DNA from: Pseudomonas syringae
GTDB taxonomy: Bacteria > Pseudomonadota > Gammaproteobacteria > Pseudomonadales > Pseudomonadaceae
Assembly (NCBI RefSeq): GCF_021605415.1
Contig: NZ_WKEQ01000014.1
Location: forward strand, 62,001 to 126,000
Length of the DNA stretch: 64,000 bases
Reading direction: 5' to 3'
Shown: positions 26,237 through 34,172 of the stretch, in pieces
Layout of the letters: each line of letters begins with the position of its first letter
How positions within the stretch are numbered: the first letter of the stretch is position 1
Made by a program: the position numbers and the translations under genes
The notes under the pieces: model-generated
Database searches by the model: none
Told to the model about the DNA's origin: nothing
The model's input: the letters and a program-made list of their open reading frames with translations, nothing else

Positions 26237-26320
26237 ATCGCTGGCAAGCCAGCTGCCACAGGATTCGAGGTGCCCGACACGAATCCTGTAGGGGCCGGGC
26301 TTGCCCGCGAACCGATTGCG
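26237..26320. repeat. REP-like hairpins downstream of the second parvulin
   Basis: A perfect 10-bp stem (ACAGGATTCG at 26258-26267, CGAATCCTGT at 26280-26289) is flanked by ATCGCTGGCAAGCCAGCTGCC and GGCCGGGCTTGCCCGCGAA. Both flanks are Pseudomonas REP motifs. It lies between convergent genes and could end both transcripts. Confidence 0.65.
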
Positions 26321-26341
26321 CAGCAACCGGCCATCCAACGC

Positions 26342-27274
26342 CTATCTTGGAATCAGCGCCCCAGGCATCTGGATAACCCGACTGGCCAACAGATGCCCGG
26401 CCTGAGCGGCTTCTGCCGGACTGCCACCACTTAGCCGACTCGCCAGATACGCCGCACTGAACGAATCCCCCGCCGCCGTGGTGTCCACAACCTTTTCAAC
26501 CGTGTGCGCGGGCACTTCAAATGACTCGCCCTCACAGCGGATCAGACAGGCCTCGGCGCCGCGCTTGAGCACCACTTCCGGCGTGCCGATCTGCGCATAC
26601 GCCTCGAACACCGCGTCGCAGTCAGCGAAATGAAACAGCGCCTGCTCGTCATCCACCGTCAGCAAAGCCAGATCCACATACGGCAAGACAGTGCGATACG
26701 CCGCCCGGGCTTCGTCGACCGATGCCCACAGCCGTGGCCGGTAGTTGTTATCGAAGACGATACGTGCATCGCGCTCGCGGGCGTCGATCAAGGTCTGGAT
26801 CAGAATCTCGCGACCCTTCACGCCCAGTACCGCCAGCGTAATACCGCTGAAATAGATCACGTCGTAGTCGGGCAGCGCAGCGAGGATCGGCGTCGCGGCC
26901 GGTGTGGTGAAGCAGTCGCGCACCGCCGCTTCGTTGCGCCAGTAAAGAAAGCGGCGCTCACCTGCCGCGTCGGTTTGTATGCAATACAAACCCGGCAAGC
27001 GACCAGGCAAACGTTGCACCCGCTCCAGGCCGATGCCTTCTTCTGCCCAACTGCGGCACATGGCATCGCTGAAGCTGTCATCGCCCAACGCTGTGACGTA
27101 ATCGACTTGCGCGGTGTCGCCCATCGCGCGGGACAGGTACACAGCCGTGTTCAACGTATCGCCGCCGAAGCTCTGTTGCAGACTGCCGTCCGCGCGGTGC
27201 TGTAGCTCGATCATGCATTCGCCGATCAGAGCGATGCGCGGGGTGTCGGGGCCCAGTGGGCTGAGGGTGTTCAT
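26342..27274 (-). CDS. kdgK: 2-dehydro-3-deoxygluconokinase (KDG kinase), PfkB family
   Basis: A 310-residue PfkB/ribokinase-type sugar kinase. KdgK phosphorylates 2-keto-3-deoxygluconate to KDPG, which the Entner-Doudoroff aldolase splits. PfkB signatures are RIALIGECMIELQ, the GGDTLNTAVYLSR substrate loop, and VDTTAAGDSFSAAYL near the C-terminus, with the catalytic Asp in A-A-G-D. The Tyr/Arg residues YWRNEAA and DNNYRPRLW are typical of KDG kinases. It is the promoter-distal gene of a minus-strand cluster with a PLP deaminase, an IclR regulator, RidA and an amino-acid ABC importer. That fits KDG being produced there by deamination of an amino sugar acid. REP-type repeats flank it on both sides. 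Confidence 0.88.
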   Translation of the reverse strand: MNTLSPLGPDTPRIALIGECMIELQHRADGSLQQSFGGDTLNTAVYLSRAMGDTAQVDYVTALGDDSFSDAMCRSWAEEGIGLERVQRLPGRLPGLYCIQTDAAGERRFLYWRNEAAVRDCFTTPAATPILAALPDYDVIYFSGITLAVLGVKGREILIQTLIDARERDARIVFDNNYRPRLWASVDEARAAYRTVLPYVDLALLTVDDEQALFHFADCDAVFEAYAQIGTPEVVLKRGAEACLIRCEGESFEVPAHTVEKVVDTTAAGDSFSAAYLASRLSGGSPAEAAQAGHLLASRVIQMPGALIPR

Positions 27275-27313
27275 GAAGTGTTTCTCTGTGAATTCTTCGT
27301 GTCTGAACCGGCC

Positions 27314-27410
27314 TCATCGCTGGCAAGCCAGCTCCCACAGGATTCAATGTTGAAACACAATATCTGTAAAAAACACGATCCCGGTGGGAGCTGACTTGCC
27401 AGCGATAGGC
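27314..27410. repeat. REPIN between kdgK and the deaminase gene
   Basis: CATCGCTGGCAAGCCAGCTC (continuing CCAC) and its inverted partner GGTGGGAGCTGACTTGCCAG (continuing CGAT) form arms about 40 bases apart. The left arm is nearly the same as the one at 26237 on the other side of kdgK. Confidence 0.8.
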
Positions 27411-27426
27411 GCTACTCGGTTAACGC

Positions 27427-28644
27427 CTAGAAACAGGTTTCCATGCGCTCGATCACCGACAACTGCTCATCCACCAGCAGCCCCACCCGCCACTTATCGA
27501 ACGTCAGGCACGGGTGCGAAGTGCCGAAGGCGATGATGTCGCCGACACGCAAATCGACACCTGCGGCCACGGTCATGAACGCATGCTGATCCATCACCGC
27601 CGTGACCGTGCACGCGCCGACGTCATCGCCCAGCGCCGGCACCACGCCCGCTCTGTAGCGCAGCAGCGGCACCGGCAGACCGGCGTCGTACGCCACGTCG
27701 CGTTTGCCCAGTGCAATCACCGCAAAACCCGGCTCCGGCAGCGACTGCACGTGCGCCCAGACTTCCAGCGCAGGCCGCAGACCTTCGTGCAAATCGCTGC
27801 GACGGTCGAGCACGCAGCATTGCGCTTCTTTGTAGATGCCATGGTCGTGGGCCACGTAACTGCCCGGACGCAGCACACTGAGGAAACGCCCAGCGGCGTT
27901 TTGCGCTTCGAATGATTCAGCGATCAGGTCGTACCAGGCCGAACCGGATGCCGTGATGATCGGTTTGCCGATGGCGAAGGCGCCGCTGTCCTGCAACCGC
28001 ACGGCGAGACGCACCAGAGAAGCGGCGAATTCACGAATGCCGCTGACCGCTTGATCGCCGTGGATCACGCCTTCGTACCCTTCGATACCGGTCAGGGCCA
28101 GCGCCGGCTGGGCGGCGATGGCTTTTGCCAATTCGATGACTTCGTCTTCACTGCGGCAACCGCAACGGCCACCGACCACGCCGTACTCGATCATCACGTT
28201 CAGCCGCACGCCACGGGACGCGAAATAAGCGCCAAGCTCGGCGACGTTGTCCGGGTGATCGACCATGCAGTGGAATTCGAAGGTCGGGTCGCTGAGCAGG
28301 TCGGCAATCAATGCCATGTTCGGCGTGCCGACCAGTTGGTTGGCCATCAGCACCCGGCGTACTCCGTGGGCGTAAGCCGCGCGGGTCTGGGTCGCGCAGG
28401 CCAGCGTGATGCCCCAGGCGCCGGCGTCAAGCTGACGACGGAACAGCGCCGGCGTCATGCTGGTCTTGCCGTGGGGTGCGAGTTCGGCGCCGCTGTCGCT
28501 GACGAATTTCTGCATCCAGCGGATGTTGTGCTCCAGCGCTTCACGGTGCAGTACCAGCGCCGGCAGGCTGACGTCGCGAACCAGTTGGGCGCCGATGGCG
28601 GCATCGCCTTTTTCAACGGCAGCGGTGTTGATGGCAGTAGACAT
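27427..28644 (-). CDS. PLP-dependent D-threonine-aldolase-fold amino acid deaminase (possible D-glucosaminate dehydratase)
   Basis: A 405-residue fold-type III PLP enzyme with an alanine-racemase-like barrel and a C-terminal D-serine-dehydratase-like domain. Lys60 in LAPHGKTSM is the PLP lysine. The divalent-metal site of this group is seen as His377 and Cys379 in FGTSHPCLTFDKW. Homologues are annotated amino acid deaminase, D-serine dehydratase or D-threonine aldolase. Genes for KDG kinase and RidA and a polar amino-acid importer surround it. D-glucosaminate dehydratase of P. fluorescens is a PLP enzyme needing Mn2+ that yields KDG and ammonia; I infer this could be it. The ATG at 28644 has GAGGAG seven bases upstream; an earlier ATG at 28659 lacks one. 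Confidence 0.75.
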   Translation of the reverse strand: MSTAINTAAVEKGDAAIGAQLVRDVSLPALVLHREALEHNIRWMQKFVSDSGAELAPHGKTSMTPALFRRQLDAGAWGITLACATQTRAAYAHGVRRVLMANQLVGTPNMALIADLLSDPTFEFHCMVDHPDNVAELGAYFASRGVRLNVMIEYGVVGGRCGCRSEDEVIELAKAIAAQPALALTGIEGYEGVIHGDQAVSGIREFAASLVRLAVRLQDSGAFAIGKPIITASGSAWYDLIAESFEAQNAAGRFLSVLRPGSYVAHDHGIYKEAQCCVLDRRSDLHEGLRPALEVWAHVQSLPEPGFAVIALGKRDVAYDAGLPVPLLRYRAGVVPALGDDVGACTVTAVMDQHAFMTVAAGVDLRVGDIIAFGTSHPCLTFDKWRVGLLVDEQLSVIERMETCF

Positions 28645-28683
28645 GGTCGAACTCCTCATGCGCGCGCCCGCAAGCGCCCGCGA

Positions 28684-29448
28684 TTATTCGTTGATACGTC
28701 GGGCAAGGCTGTTGGCGCTCTCGATCAAGACCCGGCGATAGTCGTCGTAATTATTTTTCGCATCGGCACGCGGGGCGACGATGCACAACGTGCAAATGGC
28801 GATGCCGTTGGGGTCTTTGACCGGGGCGGCGAAGCAATGGGTGAAGGTGTCGGCAACGCTGTCGAAGGAGAAAAAGCCATCGATGCCGGCTTGACGAATC
28901 TGCCCCAGAAACGTTTCAAGCGGCAGGCGTTCACCGTCGGGCAGGATGTAATCGTTCTCGTCGATCAGGTCGATGATCTGTTGGTCGCTCAAATGCGCGA
29001 GCAGCAACCGACCGGACGCCGTCCATGGAATGGGCGCATTTTCGCCGATGTCGGATGAAATGCGGAAATGCCGCTCACCTTCCTTCATCAACGCCACGGT
29101 GTATTTACGCCCGTTGAGCAGGCACATCTGTGCCGTTTCATGGGTCTGGCTGACGATCTCCTGCAAGGCGTGATCGGCCTCGCGAGTCAGGTCGAAGTGA
29201 CGCAAATGCGCCTGACCGAGAAAGTACAACTGACGGCCCAGATAGACATGCCCGTCTTTGCCCACCGGTTCGAGAATCCTGCGTTCGAGCAACGACGCTA
29301 CCAATTCGTAGACGGTGGATTTGGGGCTACCGATGCCGCTGGCAATGTCGTTCGGGCGCAGGGGCTGGCCGATTTCCTTGAGGAAATCGAGGATATCGAA
29401 CGCCCGATCCAGACCACGGGCCCGGCGTTTGATGGTGTCTTCGGTCAT
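28684..29448 (-). CDS. IclR-family transcriptional regulator
   Basis: A 254-residue regulator with the two IclR domains. The N-terminal winged helix-turn-helix (about 12-75) includes LDRAFDILDFLKEIGQPLRPNDIASGIGSPKSTVYELVASLLERR. The C-terminal effector-binding domain (85-250) includes TGASGRLLL-like WTASGRLLLAHLSDQ and FDSVADTFTHCFAAPV. IclR proteins, such as KdgR in other bacteria, often control sugar-acid catabolism and release DNA on binding a pathway intermediate. Its place between RidA and the deaminase gene, in the same direction with 39 bp to the latter, suggests it controls this cluster. KDG or the amino sugar acid would be a reasonable effector; this is inference. Confidence 0.9.
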   Translation of the reverse strand: MTEDTIKRRARGLDRAFDILDFLKEIGQPLRPNDIASGIGSPKSTVYELVASLLERRILEPVGKDGHVYLGRQLYFLGQAHLRHFDLTREADHALQEIVSQTHETAQMCLLNGRKYTVALMKEGERHFRISSDIGENAPIPWTASGRLLLAHLSDQQIIDLIDENDYILPDGERLPLETFLGQIRQAGIDGFFSFDSVADTFTHCFAAPVKDPNGIAICTLCIVAPRADAKNNYDDYRRVLIESANSLARRINE

Positions 29449-29490
29449 TTCATTGGATTCCCATTAAAGTGCCGGGGCTTTACCGCTATC

Positions 29491-29575
29491 GATCGTTCCC
29501 ATGCTCCGCGTGGGAATGCCGCCAGGGACGCTCCGCGTTCCGCTCGCGAATCTGACGCAGAGCGTGGGAACGATC
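29491..29575. repeat. Palindromic repeat between iclR-type gene and ridA-type gene
   Basis: GATCGTTCCCATGCTC at the left end and GAGCGTGGGAACGATC at the right end are inverted copies with one mismatch. A closely related palindrome occurs at 43153-43187, so this is a dispersed intergenic repeat family distinct from the AGGAGCGAGCCTGCTCG type. Confidence 0.75.
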
Positions 29576-29585
29576 ATTACCTGCA

Positions 29586-29975
29586 TCAGGCCTTTTTCTT
29601 GTAGGCGATGCAGTCGATCTCAACCTTGCAATCGACCATCATGTTCGCCTGCACACAGGCCCGGGCCGGGGCGTGTTCCGGCTTGAAATACTCGCCAAAG
29701 ACCTTGTTGAAGCTACTGAAATCACGCGGATCCTCCAGCCACACCCCGGCACGCACCACATCTTCCAGCCCATAACCGGCTTCTTCGAGAATCGCGATCA
29801 GATTCTTCATGGTCTGGTGGGTCTGCTCGACGATGCCGCCAACAATAATCTCGCCGTCCACTGCCGGCACCTGACCGGACACGTGCAACCAGCCATCCGC
29901 TTCGACTGCGCGAGCAAATGGACGAGGCTGGCCGCCTGCGGCAGTGCTGCCGGTGCCGTAACGGGTAATGCTCAT
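29586..29975 (-). CDS. RidA family (YjgF/UK114) protein
   Basis: A 129-residue RidA-family protein. These trimeric enzymes hydrolyse reactive enamine/imine intermediates released by PLP-dependent dehydratases. Family marks are RPFARAVEADGWLHVSGQVP, IVEQTHQTMKNLIAILEEAGYGLEDVVRAGVWL and PARACVQANMMVDCKVEIDCIAY with the substrate-binding Arg in P-A-R-A. The start has GGAGAAACACCC before the ATG. It sits 32 bp after the ABC ATPase gene, in a cluster with a PLP deaminase that should produce such an enamine, so a direct partnership is likely. The exact RidA subgroup (RidA or Rid2-7) is not clear from motifs alone. Confidence 0.9.
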   Translation of the reverse strand: MSITRYGTGSTAAGGQPRPFARAVEADGWLHVSGQVPAVDGEIIVGGIVEQTHQTMKNLIAILEEAGYGLEDVVRAGVWLEDPRDFSSFNKVFGEYFKPEHAPARACVQANMMVDCKVEIDCIAYKKKA

Positions 29976-30007
29976 GGGTGTTTCTCCAGATGAAAAAAGT
30001 GAAAAAT

Positions 30008-30805
30008 TCAGAACCGCGTGCTTTTGAGAAACTCCGCCAGCCGCGGCGATTGCGGACGCTCAAACAGCTCCTTGGGAGGCCCCTGCTCTTCGATGCGCCC
30101 CTGATTCATGAAAACGATTTTGTCTGAGACCTCAAACGCGAAGCGCATTTCGTGGGTCACCAGCAACATGGTCATGCCCTCGTCGGCCAGACCCTTGATC
30201 ACGTTGAGCACTTCGCCCACCAGTTCCGGGTCGAGCGCCGAAGTGACTTCGTCGAACAGCATCAGGCTCGGGTTCATCGCAATGGCCCGGGCAATTGCCA
30301 CGCGCTGTTGCTGCCCACCGGACAACTGACCGGGAAAGTGATTGCGCCGCTCCAGCAGGCCGACGCGTTCCAGCCATTTTTCGGCGAGCGCCACGGCCTC
30401 GTCCTTGCGCATCTTCTTCACTTTGAGCAAACCCAAAGTGACGTTCTGCAACGCGCTGAGATGCGGGAACAGATTAAATTGCTGGAACGCCATCCCGGTC
30501 ATCGCACGATGACGAGCAATGACTTTTTCGGCGTGGCGCACGCGTTTGCCGTTGGTTTCGTCGTAGCCGATGGATTCACCGTCGAGCAGGATCTGCCCGC
30601 CCTGAAACTCTTCGAGCATGTTGACGCAACGCAACAGCGTGGTTTTGCCCGAGCCGCTGGAACCAATCAGCGTGACGACGTTGCCGCGTTGCATGCTCAG
30701 GTCGACACCCTTGAGCACTTCGACTTCGCCGTACTGCTTGTGCAGACCACGGATGTCCAGCAGCGGCTGGCCGTTGATGATGTTCGAAACTGGTGCTTGA
30801 GTCAT
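30008..30805 (-). CDS. Polar amino-acid ABC transporter ATP-binding protein
   Basis: A 265-residue ABC ATPase of the GlnQ/HisP class. Walker A is [16 protein letters not shown], the Q-loop is FQQFNLFPH, the signature is [14 protein letters not shown], Walker B is [14 protein letters not shown] and the switch is VTHEMRFAF. The E-V-T-S-A-L-D form and the [17 protein letters not shown] tail are typical of polar amino-acid importers. Its start overlaps the stop of the upstream permease by four bases (ATGA). It energises the two permeases encoded just upstream. The substrate is inferred from the cluster as an amino acid or amino sugar acid. Confidence 0.93.
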   Translation of the reverse strand: MTQAPVSNIINGQPLLDIRGLHKQYGEVEVLKGVDLSMQRGNVVTLIGSSGSGKTTLLRCVNMLEEFQGGQILLDGESIGYDETNGKRVRHAEKVIARHRAMTGMAFQQFNLFPHLSALQNVTLGLLKVKKMRKDEAVALAEKWLERVGLLERRNHFPGQLSGGQQQRVAIARAIAMNPSLMLFDEVTSALDPELVGEVLNVIKGLADEGMTMLLVTHEMRFAFEVSDKIVFMNQGRIEEQGPPKELFERPQSPRLAEFLKSTRF

Positions 30806-31464
30806 GGCAAAGCCACCCGCTTTTCAATGTGCCGGCCGAGTAATTCGATGCCGTAGTTGATGACGAAGAACAGAAAACCGGCGAACAGATAAAACTCCAG
30901 AGTCATAAACGTCCGGGCGATGATCTGCTGCGTGCTGAGCAGCAACTCGGCCACGCCGATCACCGACAGCAGAGTCGAGGCCTTGACGATTTCGGTCGAC
31001 GAATTGACCCAGGTCGGCAGGATCTGCCGCAACGCCTGGGGCAATAGCACGTAGCCAAGCGACTGATAGAACGTCAGGCCAATCGCCTTGCCCGCTTCCA
31101 TTTGCCCACGCGGCAATGCCTGCAACGCACCACGCACGATTTCAGCAACGTGAGAACCGCAAAACAGTGTCAGTCCCAATGCTCCCGCCTGAAACGCGCT
31201 GATCTGCCAGCCCAGCGCCGGTGCCATGTAAAAGCACGCGAGCACCAGCACAAACACCGGCGTGCCGCGAATCACGTCAACGTAAAGACGAAACGGCGCG
31301 CGCATCCAGAACTTGCCATAGGTCAGCACCAGACCGGTAACGACACCGAGCACCGTGCCGAACAGAATCGCCAGCGCCGATACTTGAACACTGGTCAGAA
31401 AGCCCTGGAACAGGACTTCCCGCGCCACCCACAACTCATGCAACCAACTGGGAGATTCGTACAT
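30802..31464 (-). CDS. Amino-acid ABC transporter permease
   Basis: A 220-residue HisM/GlnP-type permease with a 3-TMR domain. Hydrophobic segments alternate with [19 protein letters not shown] and an EAA loop, [28 protein letters not shown]. It would form a heterodimer with the neighbouring permease in the inner membrane. It overlaps the ATPase gene by four bases and begins 9 bp after the other permease gene ends, so all are in one transcript. Confidence 0.92.
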   Translation of the reverse strand: MYESPSWLHELWVAREVLFQGFLTSVQVSALAILFGTVLGVVTGLVLTYGKFWMRAPFRLYVDVIRGTPVFVLVLACFYMAPALGWQISAFQAGALGLTLFCGSHVAEIVRGALQALPRGQMEAGKAIGLTFYQSLGYVLLPQALRQILPTWVNSSTEIVKASTLLSVIGVAELLLSTQQIIARTFMTLEFYLFAGFLFFVINYGIELLGRHIEKRVALP

Positions 31465-31473
31465 CGCAGCCTC

Positions 31474-32136
31474 CTATCGGCGGATCGCCAGACGCTGCTC
31501 GAGGTAACGCAGCAGCATGGCAATGAGGTAACAGGCCGCGACATAGAGCGCCGTGGTGACCAGCCAGGTTTCAATTACCCGGTAGCTTTCCACGTTGATC
31601 TTGCGCGCGTAATAGGTCAGCTCAGGCACGGCAATTGCCGCCGCCAGCGAGGTGTCCTTAAACAGCGAAATGAAATTGTTCGACAGCGCCGGCAACACGT
31701 TGCGCAGCATCACCGGCACGGTCACATAGGCTTTCACTTGCCACTCACCCAAGCCGATGGCCAGACCCGCTTCACGCTGGCCTTTCGGAATGCTCAGCAA
31801 TCCGCCACGGAACACTTCGGTCAGGTAAGCGCCGGCATACAGAGACAACGTGATGATGAACGATGGAATTTTGTCCAGCCGAATCCCCAGACTCGGCAAG
31901 GCGAAGTAGATCAACAGAATCAACACCAGAATCGGCGTGTTACGGATCACCGTAACGTACACCGATGCCAGCACCCGCAAGGCGCGATGCTTCGACAACA
32001 AGGCAAACGCCATCAGCAGGCCGATCACGCAACCGATGGCGATCGACAGCAACGCCAGCTGCAGACCCAGACCGAGCCCCGCCAGCAGCGTGTCGAAATC
32101 GCGCCAGACGGCGGCAAAGTTCAACTGATAATTCAT
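31474..32136 (-). CDS. Amino-acid ABC transporter permease
   Basis: A second 220-residue HisQ/GlnP-type permease. It shows LAGLGLGLQLALLSIAIGC, the conserved VIRNTPILVLILLIYFALP and an EAA loop EAGLAIGLGEWQVKAYVTVPVMLRNVLP. It follows the binding-protein gene by about 50 bp. With its neighbour it makes the membrane channel of the importer. Confidence 0.92.
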   Translation of the reverse strand: MNYQLNFAAVWRDFDTLLAGLGLGLQLALLSIAIGCVIGLLMAFALLSKHRALRVLASVYVTVIRNTPILVLILLIYFALPSLGIRLDKIPSFIITLSLYAGAYLTEVFRGGLLSIPKGQREAGLAIGLGEWQVKAYVTVPVMLRNVLPALSNNFISLFKDTSLAAAIAVPELTYYARKINVESYRVIETWLVTTALYVAACYLIAMLLRYLEQRLAIRR

Positions 32137-32186
32137 GGTCGGCAGTACCTTGAGCGGGGCGACCGAATCGCCCCACTCTCACGGGA

Positions 32187-33035
32187 TCATTTGAATTCGA
32201 CAGGGAAACCGATGGCTGGGGACGGCAGTTCAACGCCGAACCATTGTTTGAACGACGCCTGATAGGTCGGGAATTCCACGCCGGTCATGGCCTCGTGCAG
32301 CGCCGTGTTGACGAAATTCAGCCAGTCCTGATCGCCACGCTTGACCGCGCATGCATAGGTTTGCGGGCTCCAGGCGTAGGACGGGCTGCGATAGCGCCCC
32401 GGGTTCTGCACCATCAAGTATTTAACCGAAGACTGGTCGGTGGCGGCAGCATCGGCGCGGCCGGAGTTCACGGCCTGATACATCAGGTCGACGCTGTCGT
32501 ACTGATCGACTTTGGCTTTGGGCAGCGCCTGATGCACCAACTCCTCGGCGTACACGTTTTGCAGCACGGCAACGGTGACATCATCACCGGCGGCTTGCAG
32601 GTCTTCGATTTCCTTGTACTTGCTGTTGTTCGGCAGCAGCAGGCCGACGCCTTCGCGGTAGTACGGCAGCGTGAACGCGACTTGCTGTGCACGGCTGGCG
32701 GTGACAGTGATGAACTGGCAGCTCATGTCGACCTTGTCGGTCAGCAGATTGGGAATCCGCGCATCGGACGACTGCACCACGAACTCGACCTTGCTCGGGT
32801 CATTGAACAACCCCTTGGCGACGATCTTGCCGATGTCGATATCAAACCCCTGCAACTTGCCGTCAGCCCCCTGAAAGTGCCACGGCGCATTGGTGCTGCC
32901 GGTACCCACAATCAATTTTCCACGGGCCAGCACGCTGTCGAGCTTGCTGTCGGCCGCATGGGCCGTACCCATCACAGCGGACGAAGCCGCGAGAACAAAA
33001 ACACATGCTTTGAACAAGGTAGGTCGGCGATGCAT
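32187..33035 (-). CDS. Periplasmic amino-acid-binding protein of the ABC importer
   Basis: A 282-residue family 3 solute-binding protein. A Sec signal peptide (MHRRPTLFKACVFVLAASSA, cut after GTAHA) precedes the mature start ADSKLDSVLARGKLIVG. The motif GFDIDIGKIVAKGLF and the hinge region SSDARIPNLLTDKVDM are standard for SBP_bac_3 proteins. The ATG at 33035 has GGAG eight bases upstream; a GTG three codons earlier overlaps it. As the first gene of the minus-strand cluster, its upstream region (33045 onward) should hold the promoter. The ligand cannot be read from sequence; D-glucosaminate is my proposal from gene context. Confidence 0.92.
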   Translation of the reverse strand: MHRRPTLFKACVFVLAASSAVMGTAHAADSKLDSVLARGKLIVGTGSTNAPWHFQGADGKLQGFDIDIGKIVAKGLFNDPSKVEFVVQSSDARIPNLLTDKVDMSCQFITVTASRAQQVAFTLPYYREGVGLLLPNNSKYKEIEDLQAAGDDVTVAVLQNVYAEELVHQALPKAKVDQYDSVDLMYQAVNSGRADAAATDQSSVKYLMVQNPGRYRSPSYAWSPQTYACAVKRGDQDWLNFVNTALHEAMTGVEFPTYQASFKQWFGVELPSPAIGFPVEFK

Positions 33036-33271
33036 GGCAAGCACTCCAGAATGATGTGTATTCCGCTATACCGGAACGTGGTATGTAACAGCGGAATAGA
33101 CAGCAGAAAGTGTGCCACAGGATTCAGGAGGAATCTGCTTCGGATTTAAATTTGTTTGGAATCAGAGGGATGGAGCTTTATCGACCATTAGTGATCGCGA
33201 AGCGATCTGAAACGATCCGCTACCAACGGCTACGGGTACGGGTGCCAAGTACTCAATCGGGGCGGGGTGAA

Positions 33272-33331
33272 TCATTTAGGTGCGATGGTAAGCAGGAAGA
33301 CACAGACGGGAAATTCCAACTCATAAATCAT
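33272..33331 (-). pseudogene. Remnant of a RelE-type toxin gene (N-terminal end only)
   Basis: The frame starting ATGATTTATGAGTTGGAATT reads MIYELEFP, like the MTYELEF start of many RelE toxins. It overlaps the end of the antitoxin fragment as in intact relBE loci. It then runs into unrelated sequence and a stop after 19 codons, so the toxin is lost. Confidence 0.45.
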
Positions 33332-33446
33332 CTATAGAGACCATTACTGTCGGATCGTTTTCTCGTTCCTTGCAGAGTGCGATCAACTCAAGATCCTCCA
33401 GACGATTCACCATCGCCTCGTAATACCCTTGCCATGAATCCCTCCA
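33321..33446 (-). pseudogene. Remnant of a type II antitoxin gene (C-terminal part)
   Basis: A 41-codon frame with no start region reads YYEAMVNRLEDLELIALCKE and ends PTVMVSIDDL before the stop. It resembles the C-terminal, toxin-binding end of Phd/YefM- or RelB-type antitoxins. A stop codon in frame just upstream removes the DNA-binding half. I read it as a decayed gene rather than a functional short protein. Confidence 0.5.
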
Positions 33447-33644
33447 TCAATCAGTAACGAAAAACTTAACACACGGGAATCCGTGCACGTTTCCGAGCTT
33501 TCCATGAGGGAATTCCTGCGTTTTAGTCAGTCGAGTGCGATACCAATGTAGGAAAAAAGTCACCTGTAATTTCTGACAGTAGACCGGCCCTGCTCATGCT
33601 TTTAACGTTCATAAACCTTTGCAGGCCTATACAGGAAGTGCGAA

Positions 33645-34076
33645 ATGAAACCGACGTCGTCCCCGACAACACTGGATTCCGTTTACCGCAAAGCCCTGAA
33701 AACCTGGCGCCCGGTGATTCTTTACTTTGCCAACGAGCACTGTCCTGCATGCGAAACGGCCGGGCCGATGTTCCGCGAGGTTGCCGAGCCCTATCGGCTC
33801 CGGGCCAACATTTACATGCTCAATACCCGCGATACTCCGCGACACCCTGAGGTCACAGGCACGCCGACAGTGCTGTTCTATAAAGATGGGAAACTGCGAA
33901 AAGTACTCAAGGGCATCGGCAATCGCCAGAAGCTCGAACGCGACTTCGCCAAACACGTTGGCAGGGTCAAAGCGCCGGCTGTGCTCAGCCAGCCACGCCA
34001 TGACCTGATGTGGCTGCGTCGCACCCTGCGTCGGCTGTGCACCGTCCACCGCAGCCGGCCACTATTTTTCCTGTAG
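33645..34076 (+). CDS. Thioredoxin-like protein with CPAC active site
   Basis: A 143-residue protein with a thioredoxin fold at residues 12-108. The redox motif is FANEHCPACETAGPMF, a CPAC variant of the usual CGPC. The cis-proline loop is EVTGTPTVLFYKDGK and a helix GNRQKLERDFAKHVG follows. There is no signal peptide, so it probably acts in the cytoplasm as a thiol reductant or isomerase. A basic tail of about 30 residues (HDLMWLRRTLRRLCTVHRSR) goes beyond the normal fold and ends at a terminator palindrome. It is a monocistronic gene by its surroundings. Confidence 0.82.
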   Translation: MKPTSSPTTLDSVYRKALKTWRPVILYFANEHCPACETAGPMFREVAEPYRLRANIYMLNTRDTPRHPEVTGTPTVLFYKDGKLRKVLKGIGNRQKLERDFAKHVGRVKAPAVLSQPRHDLMWLRRTLRRLCTVHRSRPLFFL

Positions 34077-34168
34077 GAACCGCCGAGTGAAACGAGGCGG
34101 CGATCTTTTGATTTTTGGTTTTCAAGATCAAAAGATCGCAGCCTGGTTTCACTCGACAGCTCCTACGC
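34074..34168. terminator. Long bidirectional terminator palindrome
   Basis: GATCTTTTGAT and ATCAAAAGATC form the core. The outer arms AGGAACCGCCGAGTGAAACG and CCTGGTTTCACTCGACAGCT (running into CCT) extend it to about 40 paired positions with mismatches. It lies between convergent genes. The T/A-rich core gives a T-tract on both strands. Confidence 0.7.
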
Positions 34169-34172
34169 TGTT

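Larger units (their letters stand above)
33045..33644. other. 600-base gap with decayed toxin-antitoxin genes
   Basis: No intact gene is found here. The right half contains fragments of a relBE-type pair on the minus strand (separate entries). The left part, 33050-33270, shows no family or hairpin that I recognise, and must contain the promoter of the ABC transporter operon. Confidence 0.6.

Noticed and set aside
33180..33260. Possible C-terminal remnant of the RelE toxin (VPVAVG-like codons)
   Set aside because: The match is six residues long in a stop-rich region and could easily be chance.
33110..33337. A 75-codon plus-strand frame in the gap before the thioredoxin-like gene
   Set aside because: It lacks a ribosome site and any family signal, and overlaps better-supported toxin-antitoxin remnants on the other strand.
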